A DNA stretch of 35,111 nt, from contig CAYZBM010000009.1 in the NCBI GenBank assembly GCA_964476705.1, positions 1-35,111 of the forward strand, read 5' to 3'. Origin of the DNA: CAYZBM01 sp964476705. Its GTDB lineage: Bacteria > Pseudomonadota > Alphaproteobacteria > Rickettsiales > UBA6187. The first letter of the stretch is position 1. Each line of letters opens with the position of its first letter. The position numbers were made by a program, and so were the translations under genes. This document shows, piece after piece, positions 23,306 to 32,391 of the stretch. The notes beneath the pieces were generated by a model. The model did not search any database and was not told the DNA's origin. It was given only the letters and a program-made list of their open reading frames with translations.

Positions 23306-24022
23306 TTAAGCAATTTGAGAGGGGGTAGTTTCTACTAATTCCATTCTATAACCAATTCCTGGAATGGTAGTAATATAAATTGGCATTTGTGGATTAGCTT
23401 CTATTTTCTCTCGAATTTGTCCGATATATACACGTAAATATGTAGTATCGTCAGCGTGCGCTATGCCCCAAACTTTTTTTAAAATTTCTTTGTGAGTTAG
23501 CATCTTGCCGCAATTTACCATAAAATGCCTGAGTAGATCATATTCTTTGGGAGTAAAATTAGTTAATTGATCATTTATAAAGACTTCATGACTAACTAAA
23601 TTCATTCGTAAAAAGCCATTATGGAGCTCAGATTCTCCGGTTTCTTGTATAGCAGAGCTACGTAATGAAGCATTAATTCTTGCTATCAAAACTCCAACAT
23701 TAAATGGCTTAGTAATAAAATCATTGGCGCCTAGATTTAAAGCTTGAATTATTTCTTCGTCGGAAGAACGAACTGAAAGAACAATAATTGGAACTTGTGA
23801 CCATTCACGAATTGCGGTAATTACATCTTTACCATCCATATCTGGTAGGCCTAAATCAAGCAATATTAAATCAGGCTTTATTGAAATACACATGCGAATA
23901 GCCTGTTTTCCTGAAGTGCTTTCAATAATTTTAAAATTTTCAGCCTCCAAGAGAATGGCCAGCATTTTGTGAATTTGTATTTCATCATCTACCACTAAAA
24001 TTGTATTCTTTTTTTCTGACAT
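23306..24022 (-). CDS. KdpE-like response regulator (OmpR family)
   Basis: 238 aa. The receiver domain (about 6-118) has VVDDE, phosphoacceptor Asp56 in LILLDLGLPDMDG, and the conserved Lys in FITKPF. The winged-helix DNA-binding domain (about 130-228) has FTPKEYDLLRHFMVNCGKMLTHKEIL, KVWG, TYLRVYIGQIREKIE and TIPGIGYRM, as in KdpE. Its kinase is probably the KdpD-like protein at 21891-22637, separated by two small genes and on the opposite strand. Targets are unknown; no Kdp potassium pump genes are in the window. Confidence 0.88.
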   Translation of the reverse strand: MSEKKNTILVVDDEIQIHKMLAILLEAENFKIIESTSGKQAIRMCISIKPDLILLDLGLPDMDGKDVITAIREWSQVPIIVLSVRSSDEEIIQALNLGANDFITKPFNVGVLIARINASLRSSAIQETGESELHNGFLRMNLVSHEVFINDQLTNFTPKEYDLLRHFMVNCGKMLTHKEILKKVWGIAHADDTTYLRVYIGQIREKIEANPQMPIYITTIPGIGYRMELVETTPSQIA

Positions 24023-24092
24023 AAATTTTCTTATATATAGTTTAGGGGCTAATATAGCAGTTAAAGCTTGCAGTTACCTAAATTTTTTATAG

Positions 24093-24113
24093 ATCCCAGA
24101 CTAAATCTGGGAT
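24093..24113. repeat. Short hairpin next to palindromic element
   Basis: ATCCCAGA, loop CTAAA, TCTGGGAT is a perfect 8-bp hairpin, 71 nt upstream of the regulator gene. It joins directly to the palindromic element starting at 24113. Confidence 0.6.
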
Positions 24114-24179
24114 ATGCAGCATCATAGCAATGATTTATGTAAGTAAATAAAGTGGAAAATCATTGCTTGATCTGCTATA
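24113..24179. repeat. Dispersed palindromic element, copy 3
   Basis: The left arm starts TATGCAGCATCATAGCAATG (24113-24132); the right arm ends AAAATCATTGCTTGATCTGC plus TATA (24156-24179). They pair imperfectly around a loop of about 19 nt. It belongs to the same family as 70-136 and 13206-13271, with CAATGATT in place of AAATGATT. The rest of the gap 24023-24473 (about 450 nt) holds no ORF or RNA I can support. Confidence 0.65.
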
Positions 24180-24473
24180 ATTCTAGGAATTGTACAAATA
24201 TATTATGCTTATTATGTTGATTTGGCTATATAATACATTGAATATGTAAGAATGGCATGGGGTGTAGTAACTTTAAGCTTACAGATATAATTATAGATTA
24301 TGAATATTTTTGAAATGGTCCCGCATTTTTTAAAAACATTTTTCCAACAAATCTCTATAATAAATTGAAATCTAGCAAAAAATACTTCCCCTAAGAGAAA
24401 TATTATTTTAGGATGAATGGTTAGAAAAAAATAATAAGATATTAGGGTATTTTAAAAAGGATTGTAAGCAAAG

Positions 24474-25454
24474 ATGGCTAATAAAGCAGTACTTATAAAA
24501 GAAGTTGGCGAACCAGATGTTTTAAAATTTCAAGAAATTCCAGATCCTAAGGCTCCGGGACCTGAGCAAGTTCTTATAAGACAAACTGCAGTTGGGGTTA
24601 ATTATATAGATAGTTATTATCGCAGTGGTTTATATAAATTAAATAATTTTCCTTATATTCCTGGTGTTGAAGCAGTTGGAGTGGTTGAAGCTGTAGGTCC
24701 TGGAGTTACTTTAGCTTTAGGTACTAGAGTAGGTTATGCAACTGCAACCAGTGGAGCTTATTGTCAAAGACGAGTTATTGAATTAAAAAAATTATATCCA
24801 ATCCCTAACTATATTACTGATGAAGTTGCTGTTGCGGTTGGTCATAAGGGTATGACTGCGCATATGTTAATTTTTAGAGTTTATCGGGTTAATAAGAGAG
24901 ATACAGTATTAATTAACAATGTGACTGATGGTGTTGGCCAAATTTTATGCCAGTGGGTTAAACATTTAGGTGCTAGAGTTATAGGTACAGTTGATTCACA
25001 AGAGAAAATGCCAATTGCAAAAAGGCTTGGCTGTAATTTTGTAGCTAATTATAAAGAAGGTGATTCGGTAGTTAAAGTTGTTCGTGAAGCTACAAATGGT
25101 GATGGAGTTAGTATAGTATATGATTCTGTCGGAAAAGATTGTTTAGCTTTATCCTTACAATCATTAATGCCAATAGGCTATTACGTTAATTACGATCAGT
25201 CTTGTGGGTCTATTCCTGGAATCAATATGTTGTCGTTAGCTGGAAAAGGTTTGATTGTAACTAGAGCAAATGTTCATCTTTATAAAACTAATGCTATTGA
25301 GATGTCTTTAACCGCTAATGAAATTTTTTCCAAAATTAAGCAAGGTGTTATTATTCCCAATATCGGAGCTAGTTATTCTTTAGCTGAAGCAGCAAGAGCG
25401 CATGCTGATATGAAATCGCAACGAGTTATGGGCTCGATAATCTTAAAAGTGTAG
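24474..25454 (+). CDS. Quinone oxidoreductase (zinc-independent MDR family)
   Basis: 326 aa, NADPH:quinone reductase-like medium-chain dehydrogenase (QOR). The N-terminal catalytic fold has GVNYIDSYYRSGLY and PYIPGVEAVGVVEAVGPGV, without the zinc ligands of alcohol dehydrogenases. The nucleotide-binding Rossmann region has NNVTDGVGQILCQWVKHLGARVIGTV, an unusual form of the usual AAGGVG, then GDGVSIVYDSVGKD. The C-terminus ANVHLYKTNAIEMS and GSIILKV is typical of the family. The role is probably redox detoxification in the cytosol; the substrate is unknown. It is a single gene, with AAGGA about 14 nt before the ATG. Confidence 0.9.
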   Translation: MANKAVLIKEVGEPDVLKFQEIPDPKAPGPEQVLIRQTAVGVNYIDSYYRSGLYKLNNFPYIPGVEAVGVVEAVGPGVTLALGTRVGYATATSGAYCQRRVIELKKLYPIPNYITDEVAVAVGHKGMTAHMLIFRVYRVNKRDTVLINNVTDGVGQILCQWVKHLGARVIGTVDSQEKMPIAKRLGCNFVANYKEGDSVVKVVREATNGDGVSIVYDSVGKDCLALSLQSLMPIGYYVNYDQSCGSIPGINMLSLAGKGLIVTRANVHLYKTNAIEMSLTANEIFSKIKQGVIIPNIGASYSLAEAARAHADMKSQRVMGSIILKV

Positions 25455-25638
25455 TAATATATAGCAAATTATTTGCTCTGATATATTCTTTACCCCCCAA
25501 AAAAAACACTTTAAATTAGTTAATTTATTAGATATCTTTATAGACGAGGATAGATTTTGCGTGTAATATCGTAATTAAAGTGTAGTTTTTAAATTTAAAT
25601 AAAAAGTTTGTAATTCAAATGATCGAAGGAGAAGGTTT

Positions 25639-27156
25639 ATGGCTGGAATTCAGAATAGTGCTGCTCATATTTTAGAGAAGATTAATGCACTAGCGGTTGG
25701 AGGAGATGATAAACAAGCTGAGGATGGTATAATTGATATCATTAATAACTATAATCAGACTCTATCCAATCCAAGTTGTATTGAACTTATATACAAAGCC
25801 ATATTAAAAGAAAATATAAATATAATAAATGCCTTAATAGAACAAATATGTAGAGTAAATCCAGAAAATGGGGCTAAAACTAAAAATTCAGCTTTAATTT
25901 TTGCATCAGGATTTACAAACAAACCAGAAATAGTAAATGCCATATTAGATAAAGGAGCGGACATAGAATTTCTAAATGGGAATGGTTTTAGACCTATTAT
26001 TGCAGCTGCCAATTCTGGGCGAACGGCTGTAATATCTGCTCTGTTAGCTAGAGGTGCTAATATAAATTCTAAAAATGAAAATGGAGAAACAGCTTTAATT
26101 ATGGCTGCTTCTAGAGGGCATTTAGGTGCTGTTAGAGAATTATTAGATAAAGGTGCTGATATAAACGCTAGAGATAATAAGCTTATTAAAGATGAAGCTA
26201 CTAAAGAAAATAAGATTATTGGACTGACCTCTTTAATATTAGCTGCTAAAAAAGGACATTTGAATATTGTTAAAGAGTTATTAGATAGAGGTGCTGATAT
26301 AAAAGAAAAATCTATTGCGTATGAACAAACAGCTTTGATAGAGGCAGCTTATGAAGGGCATTTAAATGTAGTTAAAGAGTTATTAGCTAGAGGGGCAGAT
26401 ATAGAATCTAAAGATATTAATGTAAGGACAGCCTTATCTATAGCTGCTTTAAGCGGGAATTTAGATGTAGTTAAAGAGTTATTAGATAGAGGGGCCGATA
26501 AAGAAGCTAAAGATAAATATGGGAGAACAGCTTTAATTTATGCTGCTTTAAGCGGGAATTTAGATGTGGTTAAAGAGTTATTAGCTAGGGGTGCTGATAT
26601 AAATAGTAAAGATGGACAAAAGTTTACGGCATTACATTGTGCTGCTTCTAAAGGACACTCAGAATTATCAATGCATTTATTAACTATAGAAGGTCAGGAA
26701 AATCTAGTTAAATCTGTCGACAATGATTTTGGTTATCAGTTGTTGGGGTTTGCAGCTAGAGGTGGAGCCATAGGTTTAATGAATCATTTATTGGATAATT
26801 TTAAAGATATTGATATTAACTACAGATCTGAAAAGAACTTTCAGCAGACAGCTCTACAGACTGCGATAGGTTGTAATCAATTCGAAGCAGCTAGATTATT
26901 AATAGATCGCGGTGCAGATATCAATATTCCAGATATAGATGGAGAAATGGCTGTAGATTATACTCATACTCCGCGTGTTGAGGCTCTTAAAGATAAAGAA
27001 CTGCGTCAAGGTCATAGAGAGCTGGCTGAATTTTTAATCAGTAAGGGGGGGAAGCGTAAACCTGAATTTACACTAGTTGACATAGAGCCTAAAGTGGCTA
27101 ATATTGTAGATGGTGCTTCTGCTGAGGGAGTTGGAACTGACAAGGTGCTAAATTAG
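25639..27156 (+). CDS. Ankyrin-repeat protein, about nine repeats
   Basis: 505 aa. The ATG follows a clear ribosome-binding site (AAGGAGAAGG). An N-terminal helical segment (1-70) precedes ankyrin repeats from about 75 to 360 with the consensus GADINxKDxxGRTALIxAAxxGHLxVVKELLDR, and further weaker repeats (about 395-450: QQTALQTAIGCNQFEAARLLIDRGADINIPDIDGE). Units around residues 236-335 are nearly identical in DNA as well, with a 99-nt period (GCTGCTTTAAGCGGGAAT at 26443 and 26542), pointing to recent duplication. The C-terminus is a short low-complexity tail. There is no Sec signal or membrane segment. Ankyrin proteins of intracellular bacteria often act on host proteins; that is inference here. 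Confidence 0.9.
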   Translation: MAGIQNSAAHILEKINALAVGGDDKQAEDGIIDIINNYNQTLSNPSCIELIYKAILKENINIINALIEQICRVNPENGAKTKNSALIFASGFTNKPEIVNAILDKGADIEFLNGNGFRPIIAAANSGRTAVISALLARGANINSKNENGETALIMAASRGHLGAVRELLDKGADINARDNKLIKDEATKENKIIGLTSLILAAKKGHLNIVKELLDRGADIKEKSIAYEQTALIEAAYEGHLNVVKELLARGADIESKDINVRTALSIAALSGNLDVVKELLDRGADKEAKDKYGRTALIYAALSGNLDVVKELLARGADINSKDGQKFTALHCAASKGHSELSMHLLTIEGQENLVKSVDNDFGYQLLGFAARGGAIGLMNHLLDNFKDIDINYRSEKNFQQTALQTAIGCNQFEAARLLIDRGADINIPDIDGEMAVDYTHTPRVEALKDKELRQGHRELAEFLISKGGKRKPEFTLVDIEPKVANIVDGASAEGVGTDKVLN

Positions 27157-27206
27157 GATCGGCATAAATCATCGGGCTATAGCGCAAAAATTTTTCTAAA
27201 AGCAAC

Positions 27207-28040
27207 TTACTTTTGGCAATTAGGACAAAAGTAAGTTGCTCTTCCCGCCTGTCTAATCTCGCTAATTTTATTACTACAATTTTTACAATTTTGATTTGCT
27301 CTACTATATACGGCAAAATTATGTTGAAAATAACCAGCTTCGTCGGCGGCATTTCTATAATCTTTAAGGCTCGAGCCACCAGCTTTAATTGCCGCTAATA
27401 AAACTTCTTTAATAGAAGTAACTAATTTATCGCTCTCTTCTTGATCTAAACTTGTTGCGGTTCTTCTGGGGTCAATCTTTGCCATAAATAGACTCTCTGA
27501 AGCATATATATTTCCGATGCCTACAACTTTATGTCCATCCATTAAAAATTGTTTTATTGGCGTTTTAAAACCACGAGTTAGATTATATAAATATAAAGTA
27601 TCAAATTCTTTAGTTAAAGGTTCGATACCTAAAACTGAAAGTAATTTGCAATCATTTATTTTGTCAGTTTCAACTATATCAACTAGGCCAAATCTTCTCG
27701 GATCATTAAAAACTAGATAATTATTATCATTTAATAAAATAGCTATATGATCGTGCTTATTAAGATTTTTTTGCCAAGAAGGGTCTTTTTTCTTTAAAAT
27801 CATTTTTCCGCTCATGCCTAAATGCACAATAAGACTGTGGGATTCGTTAAGATCAAATAGAAGATATTTTGCCCGTCTTTTTATTCTAGTAATTTGCTTG
27901 TTTATAAGGATTTCTGCTAGGTTATCCGGCATTTTTTGTCTGAGATCCTTGCGTTTTATTAGGACATCTGCAATAATTTTATCTTGAACATCAGCTGTTA
28001 AACCTCTAACTATAGTTTCAACTTCAGGAAGTTCTGGCAT
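27207..28040 (-). CDS. mutM: Formamidopyrimidine-DNA glycosylase (Fpg)
   Basis: Removes 8-oxoguanine and other oxidised bases and cleaves the abasic site. It is 277 aa, full length. The catalytic N-terminus PELPEVE (Pro2, Glu3), Lys58 in RRAKYLLFDL, the SLIVHLGMSGKM strand, the helix-two-turn-helix with VGIGNIYASESLF, and the C-terminal zinc finger with four cysteines (CKNC...CPNC) are all intact. It is divergent from ubiE with only 44 nt between the starts, so their promoters must overlap. Confidence 0.97.
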   Translation of the reverse strand: MPELPEVETIVRGLTADVQDKIIADVLIKRKDLRQKMPDNLAEILINKQITRIKRRAKYLLFDLNESHSLIVHLGMSGKMILKKKDPSWQKNLNKHDHIAILLNDNNYLVFNDPRRFGLVDIVETDKINDCKLLSVLGIEPLTKEFDTLYLYNLTRGFKTPIKQFLMDGHKVVGIGNIYASESLFMAKIDPRRTATSLDQEESDKLVTSIKEVLLAAIKAGGSSLKDYRNAADEAGYFQHNFAVYSRANQNCKNCSNKISEIRQAGRATYFCPNCQK

Positions 28041-28084
28041 ATAAAGGACTCGTTTGATTTCTAATAGGATATAAAAGTTATAAT

Positions 28085-28837
28085 ATGGATAACATAAATT
28101 TCGGCTATAAGAAAGTTCCTTATGAGGAAAAAACTGGAATGGTTAAAGAAGTATTTAACCAAGTAGCTCCATATTATGACATAATGAATGATGTGATGAG
28201 TTTTGGTTTACATCGAATTTGGAAAAATATTTTTGTAAATAAAATCAAAGCAGCAAGGTCGTCAAATCTTTTAGATGTTGCAGGCGGAACTGGCGATATA
28301 GCTTTTAGATTTTTAAAAAGCTACAAAGATGTCAAAGTTACGATTTGTGATATTAATAATGAAATGTTAAATGCTGGCAAGCAAAAATCTATAGATGAAA
28401 ATTTGTTTTTTAATAATAAAAATCATCAAGTTGATTGGCTTTGTGCTAATGCTGAGGATCTGCCTGTTGCAGATAATAGTTATGACTATTATACAATAGC
28501 TTTTGGAATTCGCAATGTAACTAATATATCTAAAGCTTTAAAAGAGGCCTATAGAGTATTAAAACCTGGCGGAAGATTTTTATGTTTAGAATTTTCACAT
28601 GTTGATAATATAATATTGCAAAAATTATATGATTTTTATTCGTTTAAAGTTATTCCAAAATTAGGCGAAATTATTGCAAAAGATAGTGATTCGTATAATT
28701 ATTTAGTTGAAAGTATTAGGTTGTTCCCTGAACAAGAAAATTTTAAAAAAATGATTGAGGCTAGTGGTTTCGAGGAAGTTACCTATGAGAATATGAATGG
28801 AGGAGTAGTTGCAATTCATAGTGGTTGGAAAATTTAA
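28085..28837 (+). CDS. ubiE: Demethylmenaquinone/ubiquinone methyltransferase UbiE
   Basis: SAM-dependent C-methyltransferase of ubiquinone synthesis, 250 aa. FNQVAPYYDIMNDVMSFGLHRIWK, motif I LLDVAGGTGD (62-71), CANAEDLPVADNSYDYYTIAFGIRNVTN, and RVLKPGGRFLCLEFS are diagnostic of UbiE/COQ5. It starts a tight plus-strand run; its TAA shares one base with the ubiB ATG. The nearby ubiB supports a role in ubiquinone production in the inner membrane. Confidence 0.97.
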   Translation: MDNINFGYKKVPYEEKTGMVKEVFNQVAPYYDIMNDVMSFGLHRIWKNIFVNKIKAARSSNLLDVAGGTGDIAFRFLKSYKDVKVTICDINNEMLNAGKQKSIDENLFFNNKNHQVDWLCANAEDLPVADNSYDYYTIAFGIRNVTNISKALKEAYRVLKPGGRFLCLEFSHVDNIILQKLYDFYSFKVIPKLGEIIAKDSDSYNYLVESIRLFPEQENFKKMIEASGFEEVTYENMNGGVVAIHSGWKI

Positions 28838-30306
28838 TGATAAAAATATTTTTTTCCAGCAATATAATAAAACTGCCTTATATTAGCATAATCTTGCTTA
28901 AGTTTTTTATTATTAAAATTTTTGGCGGCAAGCCTGATATCTGTAAATTAATGATAAAATTAGGCCCATCTTTTATTAAATTTGGCCAAACTTTATCAGT
29001 ACGTCCGGATATTATTGGCGAGGATTATGCCAATAGATTATCTTATCTCAGGGATAAAGTTCCACCATTTTCTAGTGAACAAGCTAAACAAATAATAGCT
29101 AAAGAACTAGGCAAAAATGTTAATCAATTATTTTCAGAATTTAATAGCGTGCCTGTTGCAGCCGCATCAATTGCTCAAGTGCATAGGGCCATAACTTTAG
29201 ATGGGCATAAAATTGCAGTAAAAATATTAAGGCCAAAAATTGAGAAAAGATTTAAAAGTGATCTCGCCTTATTTTATTTTTTAGTAAAAATTGCGAATAT
29301 TTTTCCCCAAAGTAAAAGATTAAGACTCAAAGAAATAGTAGATTTATTTGCACTTACCGTAAATAAAGAATTAGATTTAAGGTTAGAGGCGGCAGCATCT
29401 ACTGAAATTAAAGAGAATTTAGCTAAAGATGCAAATATCTATATTCCAAAAATTTATTGGCAATATACTACGCATAAAATTATGGCTAGTGAATGGATAG
29501 ATGGAATCCCAATTGATAATATCCAGGCGCTTAAAGAACATAAAATAAATCTTAACCAGTTAAGTCAAAATATATATCTAACTTTCTTAAATCAAGTTTA
29601 TCGTGATGGTTTTTTTCATGCTGATATTCATCAAGGAAATATTTTTATCAGTAATAAGGGTATAATTATCCCGGTTGATTTTGGTATAACTGGAAGAATT
29701 GACGAGAAAACAAGATATTATGTAGCTGAAATATTAAGAGGTTTTTTAAGTTCTGACTATGAACATATTGCAAAAATTCATTTTGCAGCAGGTTACGTAG
29801 ATAGCAGTAAAAATCTTGGTGATTTTATAACCGCACTAAGAGCTATTGGCGAGCCGATAAAAGATATGCCAGCTAAAGATATATCCTTAGCTAGCTTGCT
29901 TACTTCATTATTTAAAACTACCAAAGATTTTGAGATGCAAACTCAGCCGCAGTTACTTTTATTGCAAAAAACTCTTATTTTAGTAGAAGGCTTATGTCAA
30001 GATTTAGACCCTGAAATTAACTTGTGGGATTGTGCAAGACCTTGGATAAAACAATGGGCAAAAGATAATATTAGTGTAGGTGCGCAAATTAAAAATAAAT
30101 CAAAAGACTTATTATTAGAATTAGTTAAATTTCCTGAGCAATTAAAGAAAATAGATGTTATCTTAAATAATATTGCCAAGATAGATGAAAAAAAAATAAA
30201 AACTTCAGAAAATAAATTATCTAATATCTATAATAATTCTATAACTAATATATTTTTGGCTATAATTTTATTTGTTCTAACCTTAATATTACTTAAATCT
30301 AAATGA
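28837..30306 (+). CDS. ubiB: Ubiquinone biosynthesis protein kinase-like UbiB (ABC1/ADCK family)
   Basis: About 489 aa from the ATG at 28837 (MIKIFFSSNII); a TTG at 28825 would add four residues but is less likely because it overlaps ubiE more. Family hallmarks are the KxGQ motif (FIKFGQ, 46-51), the alanine-rich loop PVAAASIAQVHRA, AVKILRP, HADIHQGNIF and PVDFGITGRI. One C-terminal transmembrane helix (FLAIILFVLTLILL) anchors it. UbiB is an atypical kinase/ATPase needed for aerobic ubiquinone synthesis. It overlaps the xthA start by four bases (ATGA). Confidence 0.96.
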   Translation: MIKIFFSSNIIKLPYISIILLKFFIIKIFGGKPDICKLMIKLGPSFIKFGQTLSVRPDIIGEDYANRLSYLRDKVPPFSSEQAKQIIAKELGKNVNQLFSEFNSVPVAAASIAQVHRAITLDGHKIAVKILRPKIEKRFKSDLALFYFLVKIANIFPQSKRLRLKEIVDLFALTVNKELDLRLEAAASTEIKENLAKDANIYIPKIYWQYTTHKIMASEWIDGIPIDNIQALKEHKINLNQLSQNIYLTFLNQVYRDGFFHADIHQGNIFISNKGIIIPVDFGITGRIDEKTRYYVAEILRGFLSSDYEHIAKIHFAAGYVDSSKNLGDFITALRAIGEPIKDMPAKDISLASLLTSLFKTTKDFEMQTQPQLLLLQKTLILVEGLCQDLDPEINLWDCARPWIKQWAKDNISVGAQIKNKSKDLLLELVKFPEQLKKIDVILNNIAKIDEKKIKTSENKLSNIYNNSITNIFLAIILFVLTLILLKSK

Positions 30307-31097
30307 TTATTGTTTCTTGGAATATCAATTCAGTACGCTTAAGAATAGGCCTATTACAAGAGCTTATTGTAAAGCATAATCCTGATATAATTTGCTTGCA
30401 GGAAACTAAGGTTGTAGACGAATTATTTCCTAAACAAGATATTTTAGATTTGGGTTATAATTACTTAAAAATAAAAGGCCAAAAAAGTTATAATGGCGTC
30501 GCTATTTTATCAAAAATAGAATTTAAAGATGACTTTTCTTTAAAATTAGCCGACATAGATGACGCTAGGCATATTAGTATTACCTTGCCGCAAAATATTG
30601 AGCTTCATAATTTTTATATTCCTGCAGGTGGCGATGAGCCAGATCCGGTTGTTAATCCTAAATTTGCCCATAAATTAGCGGTAGTAGATTATATGGATAA
30701 TTGGTTTAGGTTAAATAGAAAGCCTCAAGATAAAATAATTATCCTTGGTGATTTTAATATAGCTCCTTTAGAGCATGATGTTTGGTCGCATAAACAGTTG
30801 CTAAAGGTAGTTTCTCATACTCCCATTGAGGTTGAAAAACTAAATAAACTTAAATCTTCGCTTAACTGGCTTGATACAGCTAGGCATTTTGTTCCTGAAA
30901 AAGAAAAGCTTTATAGCTGGTGGAGTTATCGGAATAAAGATTGGAAAAAATCTAATCGCGGCCGGAGACTGGATCATATTTGGGTTACCAGAAGTCTAGA
31001 AGCTAATTTAGTTAGGCAAGAGATTATGAAAGATATGCGTGATCAGGCAAGTCCTTCTGACCATGTACCTGTTATTATAGAACTTAACCTGGATTAA
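30303..31097 (+). CDS. xthA: Exodeoxyribonuclease III
   Basis: AP endonuclease/3'-5' exonuclease of base-excision repair, 264 aa. The endonuclease/exonuclease/phosphatase fold is seen in IVSWNINSVR, IICLQETKV (metal-binding Glu), GVAILSK, ILGDFNIAPLEHDVW, RGRRLDHIWVT and SPSDHVPVIIEL (catalytic Asp-His). It works downstream of MutM in removing oxidative damage. The gene overlaps ubiB by 4 nt and is 7 nt before lplT. Confidence 0.96.
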   Translation: MIIVSWNINSVRLRIGLLQELIVKHNPDIICLQETKVVDELFPKQDILDLGYNYLKIKGQKSYNGVAILSKIEFKDDFSLKLADIDDARHISITLPQNIELHNFYIPAGGDEPDPVVNPKFAHKLAVVDYMDNWFRLNRKPQDKIIILGDFNIAPLEHDVWSHKQLLKVVSHTPIEVEKLNKLKSSLNWLDTARHFVPEKEKLYSWWSYRNKDWKKSNRGRRLDHIWVTRSLEANLVRQEIMKDMRDQASPSDHVPVIIELNLD

Positions 31098-31104
31098 GAA
31101 TTTT

Positions 31105-32379
31105 ATGCAAGCAATTGTGAATCTATTTACCACGAGAAGATTTCTTCCATTATTCGTTACTCAGTTTTTAGGGGCTTTTAATGATAATTTATATAGGACG
31201 GCATTATCCGTACTTATAATGTTTCATATATCTACAATATCAGCATCTCAAAAAGCTTTATATGCTTCTTTGGCAATAACAATTTTTATGTTGCCGTTTT
31301 TTTTATTTTCAGCAACTGCTGGGATTGTTGCCGACAAATATAATAAAGCAAAATTAATCAAAATTATTAAATTTTGTGAAATGGTGGTTATGAGTTTTGG
31401 GGCTATTGGATTTATAACTAGTAACTTGTACTTGTTAGGGATAGTCTTGTTTTTAACCGGAGTACAATCAACTTTTTTTGGGCCATTAAAATATTCAATA
31501 CTACCTGATCACTTAAAAGATAATGAATTGCTTGCAGGAAATGCTTTAATTGAGGCTGGAACTTTTATTGCGATAATTTTAGGTACTGTTTTTGGCGGGC
31601 TAATATTTTCGGATTCAAGGATATTTTCAGCAGAAACAGTAGTAGTAGGGCTAGCTTTAATTAGTTTTATAATTACTTTATTTATTCCAGCAACTGGAGT
31701 GAGAACTGATGCTCCAGGCCCGAGTTTAAATTTTATTAAGGATATTTTTAGTATAATAAGAATAGCTAAAAATAACCATAAAGTGTTTAGTATAATTTTA
31801 GCACTTTCGTGGTTTTGGTTGATTGGAGCTATGATGATGAGTCAAATGCTGGAAGTTACTAAAGTTTTGCTAACTTCTGATCAAGCGGTATATACAATAA
31901 TTCTAACTGCCTTTTGTATTGGTGTTGGCGTGGGTTCTATCTTATGTAATATGTTACTAAAAGGCAAAATTAGCGCTAGGCTGATCCCACTTAGTGCTTT
32001 AATAATTTCAATATTTCTTTTTGATTTATCTTATTCTATTTCTATCTTTCCAAGTAAGGCAGATGGGCTTTATAATATAGCAGAATTTACTAGTCATATT
32101 ATAGGCAATAGAATTATTTTTGATTTTCTCTTAATAGCTCTATTTGGCGGTATTTATAGTGTGCCGCTTTATGCTATAATTCAACATGATTCTGCAAGTG
32201 CTGATCGTTCAAAAATAATTGCGGCAAATAATATTATGAATGCCTTATTTATGGTCATCTCTAGTGTAATTTGTACAGTACTTATAGCTAAAATATCATT
32301 ATCTGTGCCGCTAGTATTTTCTTTATTTTCTGGAGCAAATTTATTGGTTGCCTATTATTCTTATAGAGTAATTAAATAA
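31105..32379 (+). CDS. lplT: MFS transporter of the LplT (lysophospholipid) type
   Basis: 424 aa with about twelve hydrophobic segments. The N-terminus FLPLFVTQFLGAFNDNLYRTAL and the loop GIVADKYNKAKLIK are typical of LplT; GPLKYSILPDHLKDNELLAGNALIEAGTF is a second signature. LplT flips lysophospholipids across the inner membrane to Aas for re-acylation. The aas-like gene follows by 12 nt, making lplT-aas, the conserved pair. In an intracellular organism this may also import host lysophospholipids (inference). Confidence 0.92.
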   Translation: MQAIVNLFTTRRFLPLFVTQFLGAFNDNLYRTALSVLIMFHISTISASQKALYASLAITIFMLPFFLFSATAGIVADKYNKAKLIKIIKFCEMVVMSFGAIGFITSNLYLLGIVLFLTGVQSTFFGPLKYSILPDHLKDNELLAGNALIEAGTFIAIILGTVFGGLIFSDSRIFSAETVVVGLALISFIITLFIPATGVRTDAPGPSLNFIKDIFSIIRIAKNNHKVFSIILALSWFWLIGAMMMSQMLEVTKVLLTSDQAVYTIILTAFCIGVGVGSILCNMLLKGKISARLIPLSALIISIFLFDLSYSISIFPSKADGLYNIAEFTSHIIGNRIIFDFLLIALFGGIYSVPLYAIIQHDSASADRSKIIAANNIMNALFMVISSVICTVLIAKISLSVPLVFSLFSGANLLVAYYSYRVIK

Positions 32380-32391
32380 TTAGATATAGTT

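Noticed and set aside
27098..27379. Minus-strand frame inside mutM
   Set aside because: It overlaps the conserved MutM C-terminus in another frame and looks like a shadow.
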